Assembly (NCBI GenBank): GCA_022885665.1
Contig: JAGQDJ010000202.1
Span: forward strand, 930,001 to 994,000
Source: Triops longicaudatus
Taxonomy: Eukaryota; Arthropoda; Branchiopoda; Notostraca; Triopsidae
Direction of reading: 5' to 3'
Length of the DNA stretch: 64,000 nucleotides
Under the pieces are notes generated by a model. That model had not been told where the DNA came from, ran no database searches, and saw only the letters and a program-made list of their open reading frames with translations. The translations under genes and the position numbers were made by a program. Shown in pieces: positions 11,701 to 22,792 of the stretch (position 1 is its first letter; every line of letters starts with the position of its first letter).

Positions 11701-12304
11701 TTATTGGTTGGATTTCATGGACGGAAGTACCTCCACGGATACTTTCCCAGAAGATATTGTGGTAAAGAAGAATAATCTCTTACATCTAGCTGATTTGTAT
11801 TGAATTTACGAAATTGTTAACAGTCACTACGCTATTAACTATTTACTAACGTTTGCCTTTAAAATTTGTAATTTAATTGTAGGACTTCGATTGTATAAGA
11901 AATGGGCCACCCGCTGTCAATTCCCTTGTTAAAGTGAAATGGACGGATGGATTAATTTATGATGGCATTTATCGAGGCTCAAACATGAAATTCATGTATA
12001 TGGTAATATGAACGTTAATTTATTATTTGAGTATACTGAGTGTCGTGTGTACAGTTCTGATGTTGTCTATTGACCAATTCTTCTGGCATTTCAGCTTCAT
12101 TGAATTATCTCGTTTATAGGTGAGGTTTAAAGATGGGATCAGTTCATGTATTGAAAGAGAGTTATTCTACTCGTCTCGCGAGGAGCTACCCAAAACTGTT
12201 CGCGATCAAATGGTAAGCTTGGCCAGTAATTGTATATATATAAAAAAAAACACACGCTGTACTAACAGGATTCCATTTGCAGACGTAGAACCTCCTTGTT
12301 GTAA
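5779..12304 (+). CDS. KDM4: KDM4-type histone H3 lysine demethylase (JmjN-JmjC-PHD-ePHD-Tudor)
   Basis: Sixteen exons: 5779-5913, 6380-6564, 6640-6763, 7331-7515, 7851-8004, 8100-8413, 8492-8703, 8974-10065, 10256-10401, 10461-10562, 10713-10889, 10969-11133, 11387-11761, 11883-12002, 12120-12212, about 12269-12304; roughly 1,200 residues, near the size of vertebrate KDM4A (1,064). Nuclear Fe(II)/2-oxoglutarate enzyme removing methyl groups from H3K9/K36. JmjN is at residues 13-57 (MVFRPTWEEF). JmjC has the iron ligands H190 and E192 (WHTED) and H278 (GYHAGFNHG), aligned with human H188/E190/H276. A lysine-rich linker follows (450-480). PHD cysteines begin at CAIC (839-842); an extended PHD runs from ICSLC (943). 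Two Tudor repeats end the protein (GDTVLAPH, DTFPEDIV; VKWTDG, VRFKDG), the H3K4me3/H4K20me-binding module. Insect orthologues lack the PHD and Tudor part. Exons 10 and 16 are the least certain. Confidence 0.9.
6764..7330 (+). other. KDM4 intron 3 with T17/G10 tract
   Basis: 567-base intron. It contains an abrupt homopolymer pair, 17 T (6807-6823) followed by 10 G (6824-6833). Otherwise AT-rich with no recognised element. Confidence 0.6.
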
Positions 12305-13817
12305 ATCGTTTGACCTGTGAAAGGCCTTTTCTGGTCCATTATAATACGAATATGTGGCAAATAGTTCCCAGAGGAGAAAGCAAACGTCCAAGGTCTTAAC
12401 ATGACATTAAAAGACTTCTTTAAAAAAAATACATTTTGTTCATTTTTGTGCCCACTTATGCATGGGAGAGCTCTGATTCTTTAGCAGATATTTTTTGTAG
12501 AAGATTTTTATCTTTTTGTTGCATTTATTTTATACATTTTTTTGCTTCTTATTTTGTATACTTGAGTAGATGTGTCCCGGTATTAGTGAATGGATCTGTG
12601 CGAGAGGCATACATTTTGTGACAGCTTTGTTTCCCACCTTTACGTATGAACTGTGAATGAAACAGGATAGTTTGAAAAATCAGTACAAACTTATGTTGCT
12701 CTATTTGAAGAAAATAACGTGATGGCCCTTCGAAAGGAATTAGGTGCGGCATATAGGAGCTTATAATTCATACATAAAATACATTTTTAATCAAACTGTG
12801 GGACAATACACAAGACCGGCAGTTGATATTTTCTAACTTGTGCTGCTACACTCTTATCAAGAGTCCAGATAATCCAAAAATCAGGATTTCTTGCCTTGGA
12901 CAGCCATGCTGAAAGCTTATCAAGAATCAAGATAACCCGACCGTTCTTTAAAAGCCAGTGGACTTACATTATTATCCTTTTCATCCAATACACCGAATTT
13001 GAAAATTTCCTCTTTTAAGTTAATTAGCATCTCCGCTTGCACACTCCCTGAAAGGAGCTAAACGCCCTTAGTAGTGCATAGCAACCTTGTTTGACCTAGT
13101 TAACGCTCCGTTGTGTGGCATTTTCCAAGAACCAACCGTTATCCCGAGAAAGTAGCCCATCTAGGAAGCTTCTATACCCTAGGTTTCCCAGACAAAAGCC
13201 AAATTCTTGGAAAGTATTTCCAAGTTTTGGAGGGCCTGTCGCATGTAGTCCAAGTTCAGCTAGCCGAAGCTGTAAGACTCAAAAATTTCCTAACAGGAAC
13301 GGGCAAATTTTTGTATACCACATTTTCACATCCCCGAAGGAAATACATAATTTTCTGATGACTCTGGTTAACGAGCAATTTGCTGTAATATAATTCTAGT
13401 GAAGCAGAAAACTTATAGCCAGAGCAAGTACAGAAGCCCACAGTCTAGATTCATATGAAATGGTCACAGGAACAAAATTATAGTGAAAAGTATGATAACA
13501 ATAAGAAAATAAATTTCACGCGTGATCGCCCACCCATGTTGTGATGGAATTATGTCAGTCCCACCAGGAAGTTTCAAGAAAATATTACAGGCACTACTAT
13601 GTCTATCACAGCGTCTTTTTCATTTTACTTAACAACAGAATTAACCCAGAATAATCCTCGTCTGGTTTAGAGATCGGAAACCTTGTTTTCCTCCCTAGTT
13701 ATCAAGGATAGATCTTAGGTCCAGTGTAAATCAACGTGGAAGTTAATAGTCAACAAGAAAGGTTTCTTTTCACAATACTTCACAAGCGGATGGTTTAACT
13801 GTCGTAAAGGATATGGT
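12305..13817. other. Intergenic, KDM4 to histones
   Basis: 1.5 kb separating the KDM4 3' end from the H2B stem-loop. No gene, tRNA or clear repeat seen; ORFs are short and overlap in several frames. Confidence 0.5.
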
Positions 13818-13833
13818 GGCCCTCAAAAGGGCC
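13818..13833 (-). terminator. Histone 3' stem-loop (H2B)
   Basis: On the minus strand, GGCCCT-TTTG-AGGGCC: a perfect 6-bp stem and 4-base loop, 50 bases after the H2B stop. This is the SLBP/U7-processed end of non-polyadenylated histone mRNAs. The loop ends in G where C or T is usual. Confidence 0.9.
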
Positions 13834-13883
13834 GTTGTCAGTTTAAAAAGCCAACGCGACACGGAAATCTAGCCCACGTTTTC

Positions 13884-14255
13884 TTATTTAGAACTGGTGT
13901 ACTTGGTAACGGCTTTCGTGCCTTCACTGACAGCGTGTTTGGCCAATTCACCAGGCAAGAGCAGACGGACAGCGGTTTGGATTTCTCGACTTGTAATGGT
14001 GGAACGCTTGTTATAGTGAGCCAGACGAGAGGCTTCAGCGGCAATACGTTCGAAAATGTCGTTGACAAAGCTGTTCATGATGCTCATGGCCTTGCTGGAA
14101 ACGCCGGTGTCGGGATGGACTTGTTTGAGCACTTTATAGATGTAAATGGCGTAGCTCTCCTTCCTGCGGCGCTTCTTTTTGTTATCACTCTTCGAAATAT
14201 TCTTCTGGGCCTTCCCGGCCTTCTTGGCTGCTTTCCCACTAGTTTTGGGTGGCAT
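13884..14255 (-). CDS. H2B: Histone H2B
   Basis: Intronless, 123 residues, the usual size. The start chosen is MPPKTSGKAAKKAGKAQ; the reading frame stays open 50 codons further upstream, but that part overlaps the promoter. A basic tail is followed by the histone fold, with family hallmarks KKRRRKESYAIYIYKVLKQ, HPDTGVSSKAM, SRLAHYNKRSTI and the C-terminal AVTKYTSSK. It pairs with H2A to form dimers in the nucleosome core. It diverges from the H2A gene across a 214-base shared promoter and has its own stem-loop, so it is a replication-dependent (S-phase) copy. Confidence 0.98.
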   Translation of the reverse strand: MPPKTSGKAAKKAGKAQKNISKSDNKKKRRRKESYAIYIYKVLKQVHPDTGVSSKAMSIMNSFVNDIFERIAAEASRLAHYNKRSTITSREIQTAVRLLLPGELAKHAVSEGTKAVTKYTSSK

Positions 14256-14469
14256 GGTGACCTGAGAAACGATAACTGTTTCGATATTAGCCTTGCTCGG
14301 CTTAATAAGGCGCTCAGTAAGAACTCCCGCTGTACGCGCAGGAAAAGCTGAGCTCTCATTGGATAAAACTTCTAGCATCGACAGCCTGCGGGGTATACGT
14401 TCCACCTCGTATATAAGCAGGTTAGTTCAAAGGAACTGCATTTCAGACGATAACTAACCGTGTTCAAAG
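14256..14469. promoter_or_regulatory. Shared divergent promoter of H2B and H2A
   Basis: 214 bases between the two start codons. Towards H2A there is TATATAAG at 14410-14417, 53 bases before the ATG. Towards H2B, ATTGG at about 14359-14363 is a CCAAT box on the minus strand, and an AT-rich TTATTAAG-type motif lies near 14300-14310. Head-to-head pairing allows coordinated S-phase expression. Confidence 0.75.
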
Positions 14470-14841
14470 ATGTCAGGCCGTGGAAAAGGAGGCAAAGTTA
14501 AGGGGAAGTCCAAGTCTCGTTCTAATCGCGCTGGGCTTCAATTCCCAGTGGGTCGTATTCATCGTTTACTTCGCAAGGGAAATTACGCCGAGCGAGTAGG
14601 AGCTGGTGCCCCTGTGTACCTCGCTGCAGTTATGGAGTATTTGGCTGCTGAAGTTCTGGAATTGGCGGGTAATGCAGCACGTGACAACAAAAAATCTCGT
14701 ATCATCCCTCGTCACTTACAACTTGCCATCCGAAACGACGAGGAATTGAACAAGCTTCTGTCTGGGGTTACCATTGCGCAAGGTGGTGTGCTGCCTAACA
14801 TCCAAGCCGTGCTTTTGCCCAAGAAAACTGAAAAAGCTTAA
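14470..14841 (+). CDS. H2A: Histone H2A
   Basis: Intronless, 123 residues. Tail MSGRGKGGKVKGKSKSRSN is very close to arthropod H2A. Then come the fold hallmarks RAGLQFPVGRIHRLLRKG, the acidic-patch region EYLAAEVLELAGNAARDNKK, HLQLAIRNDEELNKLL, and the C-terminal NIQAVLLPKKTEKA. It carries neither the SQ-type tail of H2A.X nor the H2A.Z-specific changes, so it is canonical. KSRI replaces the commoner KTRI at about residue 75. TATA box at 14410 and stem-loop at 14879 mark a replication-dependent gene. Confidence 0.98.
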   Translation: MSGRGKGGKVKGKSKSRSNRAGLQFPVGRIHRLLRKGNYAERVGAGAPVYLAAVMEYLAAEVLELAGNAARDNKKSRIIPRHLQLAIRNDEELNKLLSGVTIAQGGVLPNIQAVLLPKKTEKA

Positions 14842-14878
14842 GATTGGTGAGCATGTAATCGCGCTTGTCCGCTCTAAT

Positions 14879-14894
14879 GGCCCTTTTAAGGGCC
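14879..14894 (+). terminator. Histone 3' stem-loop (H2A)
   Basis: GGCCCT-TTTA-AGGGCC followed by ACCA, 37 bases after the H2A stop. Perfect 6-bp stem; the loop ends in A. Confidence 0.9.
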
Positions 14895-15449
14895 ACCAAA
14901 TATTTTCTGGAAGTTAATAACCACGAGCATATATGAGATAGTTGTTTCTGCTTTTAATTTTAATCCGCCGTTATATTTATAAAAGCTGACGAATTATAGT
15001 TATCCGCCCAAGAATATAGTTATCCAGTATAAAACTGAATATGGTTAATCTGTCGCATTTACAAATTAAGGAGACTCAGCAATTTATGCTAACAATACAT
15101 TCGTATGTCAAAAATATGTATTCTGTGGATGACTGAGCGCTGATCTGGAATTACAGAATATCTTCACAAAAAGCAATGACACGTCAACATATAAACTTCA
15201 TAGCTCAATACAAGAATCATGATCAGTACAAGAATCATATCAGCAAGTAACAATAAACAGAACTGTGCTGTCTCGACAACTGCAGCCCGCTCGAATCGCT
15301 CCTATTCCTCGATGTAGTTTCGTCATCCTTTTCACCAGTTCTGTCTACGTTAGTACAGTGGTCTTAACCGCTAGAAAAACAACGAAACTGATAAAATGTC
15401 AGGTATCAGGTTCACAAGCCCATCGTTCCAACTTTTCGAATACAATGCT
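14895..15449. other. Spacer between the two histone pairs
   Basis: AT-rich, 0.55 kb, lying between the convergent 3' ends of H2A and H3. No further histone gene or repeat recognised. Confidence 0.6.
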
Positions 15450-15465
15450 GGCCCTGAAAAGGCCC
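15450..15465 (-). terminator. Histone 3' stem-loop (H3), with stem mismatch
   Basis: Minus strand reads GGGCCT-TTTC-AGGGCC. The other three genes here have GGCCCT on the 5' side, so this one has a G opposite G at the third pair. The loop TTTC is canonical. Position, 27 bases after the stop, fits histone processing. Confidence 0.8.
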
Positions 15466-15492
15466 GTTGTGATTGAACTGTAGATCACAGAT

Positions 15493-16473
<981 letters not shown>

Positions 16474-16506
16474 GTCTGCCCTCGTTCACCTAGTAGGAGC
16501 ACCAAT

Positions 16507-16522
16507 GGCCCTTTCAAGGGCC
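16507..16522 (+). terminator. Histone 3' stem-loop (H4)
   Basis: GGCCCT-TTCA-AGGGCC, perfect 6-bp stem, 33 bases after the H4 stop. Confidence 0.9.
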
Positions 16523-17309
16523 AACATTCAACTTGTGAAAGTTATACCATCTGCTAATATTGCTAAGTCGATCGAGGCCAATGGGGTTTCTACGTGGTGT
16601 AATCTTGGCAATTGCATTTGATGAATGATCTTCATTTCGTGTGTGGCATACGTCGCTGAAACACTTGAAAAGAAACATTTGTCGCTGTAGACGAATGAGT
16701 TATGGCTGTTTTTTCCCCGTAAAGTTACATAGGCGTTTAACTGGGACCAGTGTACTATGTGCTCAGTAGCCGACTGTTTGTTATAACCGCTGTACGTTGT
16801 GGCGAGATTTTATTGTAATACACGAAACACGTAATAAAATTTTGTCATTAACCAGCTAGTCGACTACTATCGATTTCAACCAGTTGACAAAATCGGAGTT
16901 CTATTGTAAGTAAGAATTGCGAAAGCAAATTTAAGATAAGTGAAATGTAAAATTCGATTGAAAACCTATGACGACCTTAGCTGCTAAGGATTATTAATCT
17001 TATCAATCGCTTGCCCTCAACGAGCCCTTCCGTCTTATCATACGTTCGCTTCGATAAGATGATTTAAGCCTATTACGAAAATAACCCATATCGTGATTTT
17101 GTGAGGACTACAGCAACTCAACCCCCAATTGAACAAAACCGCTGTCCATTTATTAACACCCAGTGCATGCTTTTTGAAACCCAGCGCTGGGCCACGCCTC
17201 CATCTTCAAATGCCTGTCCTTCGACGCTTGACCACATTCCATTCCAAGAACGTCGAGAACCATCCTTGCAGTTGTGCGAATCTTTCTGGACAAAGTAAAT
17301 TCTAAAACT
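16523..17309. other. Intergenic, H4 to GST-1
   Basis: No coding exon seen. Three GATA-type sites (CTTATCAA, CTTATCAT, CGATAAGA) are clustered at about 16999-17060 and might serve the GST promoter; this is only a motif observation. Confidence 0.4.
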
Positions 17310-18363
17310 ATGTCAAAGCCTGTTTTAGCATATTGGGACATTCGAGGTGTAAGTATTTATCAGATATTTGCTAAATCAATCTTCATTAGTGTCGTTTTCT
17401 TTCAAATTAGCTGGCTCAACCCATTCGTCTTTTACTCCATTACACCGGCACTGACTTCGAAGATAAGTATTATGTGACAGGCCCTGCACCTACCTTCGAC
17501 AAATCCTGCTGGTTTGACATTAAGTTCACACTTGGCTTGGACTTTCCCAATGTAATTATATTGAATTATTTATTAATGACACACTAGTCGTGGGATTATC
17601 TTATTGCAACAATAGTAAACTATTTGCCAAAATTTTCTAGAATATTTTAAGATTCTACTAGTAGTGACCTGGATAAAACTTTTTTTTAAAATTTTTATTA
17701 AATCCTTGTCGCCTTTTATAACAGCTTCCTTATTACATCGACGGAGATGTAAAATTGACTCAAAGCAATGCTATTATGCGCTACATCGGTCGCAAAAACA
17801 ATTTGCTGGGAACCACCGAGGAAGAGCGAATTCGTGTGGATCTGATGGAGAATGAAGCCGGCGATTTCCGTAGCACTTGGGTCAGTTTGTGCTACAATCC
17901 CAAATTTGTAAGTTATAAAACAATCAAATTACGGGAGCTCTTCAGACCTTGGAAACTCCTTTTTATATATTCTTTGCATTATTACTTTTTCTTTAGGAAG
18001 AACTAAAAGACGGCTACGCAAAAACTCTGCCGGATAAACTGAAAGCGTTTTCCAATTATTTGGGTGACCGAAAATGGTTTGCTGGCGAAAATGTAAGACT
18101 ACCTATAAGCCTGTTTGTTGACTCGTTTTACCTTCACTGGTTTGAATTTATTACAGATCACGGTCGTTGACTTCGTCATGTATGAAATGTTGGACCAGCA
18201 CTTGATCTTTGACCCCGCTTGCTTGGATAACTTTGCCAACTTGAAAGCTTTGGTTGAACGATTCCGTGCTCTGGAAAAAATTGAAGCTTACATGAAGTCC
18301 GATAAATTCTTATCCAAACCGCTGAACAATCGCATGGCCAAGTTTGGCGGCGATACAGCTTAA
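17310..18363 (+). CDS. Glutathione S-transferase, Mu class (GST-1)
   Basis: Five exons, all joined in phase 0: 17310-17348, 17411-17551, 17725-17907, 17997-18092, 18157-18363; 221 residues, against about 218 for human GSTM1. Cytosolic dimeric enzyme conjugating glutathione to electrophiles. The N-terminal thioredoxin-like half has AYWDIRG with the catalytic Tyr at residue 8, LAQPIRLLLHY, LGLDFPNLPYYIDGD and the glutathione-binding TQSNAIMRYIGRK. The helical half has EEERIRVDL, RKWFAG, ITVVDF and ends AKFGGDTA. These are Mu-class hallmarks. First of three tandem paralogues with identical intron positions. It is the most diverged of the three and keeps a different C-terminus from the two downstream copies. 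Confidence 0.95.
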
Positions 18364-18562
18364 GATTGCGACTGACATCTTTTGTTACTGTACTACTGTG
18401 CGGGTTAATATACGTCCCTTATAGTTGCTTAGTCATTCTTACGTTGCTATAAAGATCGCAAACTGTCTTGAGGAAGTGAAGCGAATTTTTATCTTCAGAC
18501 TGAAATTTGCCCCGTGTTAGATTAGCCTTTAGTTCGAGCTTTTGTAGTACTTTTACAGCAAG

Positions 18563-18598
18563 ATGAAATCAGTTTTGGGTTACTGGGATTTCCGTGGG
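18563..18598 (+). pseudogene. Orphan GST first exon (decayed duplicate)
   Basis: Encodes MKSVLGYWDFRG, a clear copy of the 12-codon first exon of the two downstream GST genes, and is preceded by a related leader (TTCGAGCTTTTGTAG against TTCGAGTTCAAGTTTTC). The splice donor that should follow has become GGGTTTTTAA instead of GTATTT or GTAATT. No exon 2 lies between it and the next first exon at 18884. It is either a dead duplicate or a weak alternative first exon. Confidence 0.7.
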
Positions 18599-18883
18599 TT
18601 TTTAATCCTTTTTCTTATCTAAGAAAATATTAACTACCTCTAGGAAATGAAGGACAAGACTTGAAGTATTTTTTTTTTTACCTCTTTACCGTCCTATACT
18701 CAGTCCTATACTCAGTACTGGAAAGTTTTCCGTTTCTAGAAAGTTCGTTCTTCCAAAAGTAAACAGTAGACTACTATCAGAAACTGCCTTTAGGAAGAGA
18801 AACGGGTTTTGTTCTTCAGTACGCAAGCTGCTCCGTGCTAGATCAGTTTCGAGTTCAAGTTTTCTTAACGGTTGTACAGAAAG

Positions 18884-20351
18884 ATGGCTCCAGTTTTGGG
18901 TTATTGGGATCTCCGTGGAGTATTTACGCCCTTTTTTTATTAAATAACTATATATCTAACTCTAGAAATTCGAGGACGGTTCTTCTATTTTTTTCTTTTT
19001 TTTTTTAAACCTCGTTTTATATTAAGCATTCAGTGCTCCGCCTTTTAAGCTTGTGCCCGGGTTAGCAAATAATAAGTTTGATGACGAATTCGCGAAATTC
19101 CCAAAAACATCTCTGAAGCTGGTTAATTTCACGTATCTTCTCGTAAGACAAGCCTTCCGCAATGCGTTATAATAGCTGTACTTTCACAGAACTACATTTT
19201 TTCATGTAGATTCAGTTTAAAGTACAGTCACTAAGTAATTTTCACTGAATACCAAATTTATGCTAAAATGCTTCCGCATGCCTCAGAGAAATGAACTGTT
19301 GTTGGTTTCCTAACTTGTCAGGAGCAGGCATTTGTTTTACTGCTTAAGTGATTTTTTGCGTACTAATGTTTTGATTCGCTGGAATTTCGCACATAAATAA
19401 AAAAAAGTACAATCTAATAAATAAGACTTTTCTTTTACACTTTTCTTTCAGCTGGCTCAGCCCATCCGCTTTCTTTTAGAATACACAGGAACGCCATTTG
19501 AAGACAAACTATACGAAGCTGGACCTCCTCCCAAATACGACGGATCCAGTTGGTTTAATGAGAAGTTTTCCTTGGGTTTGGACTTTCCTAACGTAAGGCT
19601 GCAAAAATTGTCTCCTCAGATAAATTTTTAATTCTTTGTAAGAGCAATAAGCATCCTAAATTTGAATATTTTCCTTAGTTGCCTTATTACATCGACGGCG
19701 ATCTGAAGCTTACGCAAAGTTTGGCTATTCTACGCCACATTGGTAGGAAACACAACTTGTTGGGTCAAACTGAGGAGGAAAAGATTCGTGTGGATATTAC
19801 ACTGGATGAGTTCAGAGATATTCGGAATAGCTGGATTCGATTGTGCTACAATCCGCAATTTGTACGCAGATAATACCCTAACTTAATTCGCTCCATGTAC
19901 AAACTTTCATTTATTCCTTTCAACAAACAGAACGAGTTGAAAACTGATTATCTGGAAAACTTTGCCAAGAAAGTCCAGCAGATCTCAAAGTTTTTGGATT
20001 CCCGTAAATGGTTCGCCGGAGATACCGTAATTTCTATTTTCTAATTATTTTAATTTTGCTTCTCTAGTTTTGTTCCACGATTCGTGCAAAGAAGTTTTGC
20101 TTTTGATGATAGCGATTTTACGTTCTACTGTAGATCTACTTGCTCTATTACAGATCACTATTGCCGATTTTGCTGCGTACGAAGAGCTTGCAGTGCACCT
20201 ATACATGGAGCCAAAATCGTACGACGACTACCCCAACTTGCAAGAATTCCTGAAAAGATTTGAAGCCTTAGAAAGAGTGGCAGCGTACATGAAGTCGGAC
20301 AGATACCGTCCCAGGCCAATTAACTACGTTACAGCCGCTTTCAACAACTAA
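18884..20351 (+). CDS. Glutathione S-transferase, Mu class (GST-2)
   Basis: Exons 18884-18919, 19452-19592, 19679-19861, 19931-20026, 20154-20351; 217 residues, all phase-0 junctions at the same places as in GST-1 and GST-3. Catalytic Tyr at residue 7 in GYWDLRG, then LAQPIRFLLEYTG, LGLDFPNLPYYIDGD, TQSLAILRHIGRKHNLLG and EEEKIRVDI. The C-terminal domain has RKWFAGDT, ITIADFAAYEELAVHLYMEP and ends NYVTAAFNN. Nearest in sequence to GST-3, so these two are the younger duplicates. Intron 1 (532 bases) is much longer than the other introns. Function in detoxification or oxidative stress is inferred from the class. Confidence 0.95.
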
Positions 20352-20715
20352 ATTCCGGAAGCAAATTATACCTATGTTTACTCTCTTCGAAGACGTTAGA
20401 CTTAAACAACCTTTGTAAAAGAAAACACAAGATACACAATACAAAGTCCATTACATCTCATAGTATACATCCACCACTTTGCATCTCTTCATTAACACAG
20501 TATTGTATCACGAAACAAGATTGCTAGATTTTGCAGTCTAGAAATGCTCAAAGAACAGTACTAATTAGCATCTGTGTCAAGTTAAATAGGTAACAAACCA
20601 CCGGATTTTTTGGTATTTAAAACAAGTAATCAGTAAGACAAGCCACGACTCCATTAACGGAAACCGTTACTTTGAAAACGTGCGCATTGGATTTATACAT
20701 CTATGTATATACGGA

Positions 20716-20800
20716 ACCAAGGTGAAATGGCCGAACGGTCTAAGTCCTCGACTTGGAATCGTGAGGTCGTGGGTTCGATTCCCCGTGATCGAGGTTTGGT
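20716..20800 (+). repeat. tRNA-like sequence, probably a SINE head or tRNA pseudogene
   Basis: Has a good pol III A box, TGGCCGAACGG (20728-20738), of the Ser/Leu type, and a perfect B box, GGTTCGATTCC (20772-20782). The cloverleaf is poor: the T stem mispairs, there is no long variable arm as Ser/Leu would need, and the anticodon loop (CTTGGAA) would give TGG. The outer ACCAA/TTGGT could pair. About 270 bases downstream may form the element's body, including a hairpin (CCTGTCCTGCTTTC against GGAAGCAGGAGAGG). Confidence 0.55.
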
Positions 20801-21690
20801 TTTTCAGAGGAAAAGCCTGTGACAATGCCCTGTCCTGCTTTCTATGGTATCTGGTATATCCCAATAAAATGGAATTGCCAAGAGTACCATGGGAAGCAGG
20901 AGAGGGGATAGGAAAGGGTGTGCGAGACCTCGAAAAGCATAATGCTGGCATCGTGCATCGCACTTTTTCCCATGTTATTCCTTATGGGATTTCAAAATTT
21001 TTGGCTCCTGAGACGCCCTCAGGGCATAATTTCATATTCAAGCTCAGTTTTCTCGCTTATTTGAAGGGCTAGCGCTATAATTCTTACGGATTCGGAATCC
21101 TCTCGTCGAGGCTGACAACTTGCATTTCTTAATCTCCAAATTGCAGACATGTCTGTTAATTAGGTTACGTCAGAATTACCATAATCTTTGTAATTCCAAT
21201 AGAATTAATAAGTACGATAGTAATTGTTTCAGTGCAACAAACCTTTATTGGCAGAAATAAAATTACTACCGTGGATTTGTCGTTGTCAAGCGCGACTAAT
21301 TCGCTAGAAATTTTATTACAAGCACTTTTCTTCTGTAAAAAAATCGTGGTGCTTTCTCACGCACCCCAATACACAAATACCTAATAGTATGTTTGAAAGT
21401 TCTGACGACCTCATAGCCGAAATCTTTTTATACATCTCGACTGGTCTGAAATAAAGTATTTTCACGATGAAAGAAGTAAAATATAATAATCGCGCGCAAT
21501 TTTGGCATAAATGTTGTGTATTACGTTTTGATTCGCTTTAACAAAAAACACGCAATTTTACATTCTCAGAAATAATATAGCGAGAGGCAATAAGACCACT
21601 TTAGGCAAGGGACATAGAAATCATACACATTAACATGAATTAATTACAAATTCCACCTGCGAATCACATTGGGACCCAAAGTTTTCCATT
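20801..21690. other. Intergenic between GST-2 and GST-3, first part
   Basis: Possible body of the tRNA-derived element up to about 21070, with an internal foldback at about 20829-20910; the rest is AT-rich with nothing recognised. Confidence 0.35.
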
Positions 21691-21699
21691 CCTGCTGTG

Positions 21700-22400
21700 T
21701 CACCATTGCTTGCTCGAACCCTTCGCTGGATACCGATCCGGAAACGCGTGAACCTTTATAAAAATGATAGTAATAAAATCGATAAATAAAAAGATATAAT
21801 CTCCTTTTACCTTAGGTTGAATATTCGTTGGTGCGAAACGTTGTAACTTGGATTGAAGTCTCGGTACAAATCCTGGACGCATTCTCACCACCAGTTACGA
21901 AAATACTCTTTACGTGTGTTTCCTAACGCCAATTCCACTTTCCTAGTGGCATAATTAGCATTATTTTTCGATGTTTTTTATTCGTAGGCAAAAGTTACTT
22001 GGACAGCTTTCCAGAACGTGTTTGTGCGTTTTCGGGTGGGTAATTTGCCTAAGTAGCCTTCGATGCTTGTATATTGTTCTCCAGAAGCGTCAAACGGAAC
22101 AGGTGTCATAATTTTGTACAAGTAGTTCAGCAACGCTGTCTGAAAAGTAAAATAAAATATTAAAAAAATACTAAAAATATTAAAAATGTGCAACGTAGGA
22201 CGAAGCTCAACTTACAGGGTCCCATTTCTTCGTAATATAGGACGTAGTAAATCGGGGTCAATTGTAACCAATTGCTTATGAATAGGTTCCACAGCCTCGT
22301 TAGATTGGAAAAGCTTTCCAACATGTGACGTGCTGCGGCTTTTAGGCATCGAATCGTTGGAGTTTTCAGTCACAAAAACCGGAGAGGCGTGTGTTTTTTT
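21700..22400 (-). other. Unresolved coding-like exons on the minus strand
   Basis: Several stretches look protein-coding but do not join into one frame. From 5' to 3' on the minus strand: VTIDPDLLRPILRRNG, ending at a good donor (GTAAGT) near 22214; after an acceptor near 22140, LLNYLYKIMTPVPFD and EGYLGKLPTRKRTNTFWKAV, preceded in another frame by TKKWDP; RKVELALGNTRKEYFRNWW; then MRPGFVPRLQSKLQRF (21811-21882), spliced over a 57-base intron to 21700-21753, which ends KGSSKQW. Frames shift between blocks. It could be a pseudogene, two overlapping small genes, or a gene hit by assembly errors (an ambiguous base is at 22466). No family recognised. Confidence 0.35.
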
Positions 22401-22792
22401 CGGAGGGGGACAACTTTTTCTTGATGCTGCCACTGAGTTTACTTGCACACAAGAAAATAATTTCGNGGGGAGGTTGACGCCTCCCCCTTCGCTGGCCCTC
22501 TTGCCGCATGCATACCATCCAAGCCGCGAAATAATCGCAAGGAACAATTTGGCAGCGTAATTTCTTCAAATAGCTACTGCCATCTTCTGTTACAGACTGC
22601 CACGTACGACTGAAGACACGTCTTTTTGAGCTGAATCATGCTTACGTGGTTGAATTATAGTCGCGTTTTATGCAGAGAACCTTCACGAAGTGCCCTAAGT
22701 TAGATAACCGGGACTTCCTTTTCGTCAGTCGAAGACCTGCTCTCCAGCAAGATCAGTTCTCTTTGCAAGCTTTCTTACCGGTGGGCGTGAAA

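Noticed and set aside
13935..14351. 138-codon plus-strand ORF over H2B
   Set aside because: Shadow of the H2B gene, whose minus-strand protein is unmistakable.
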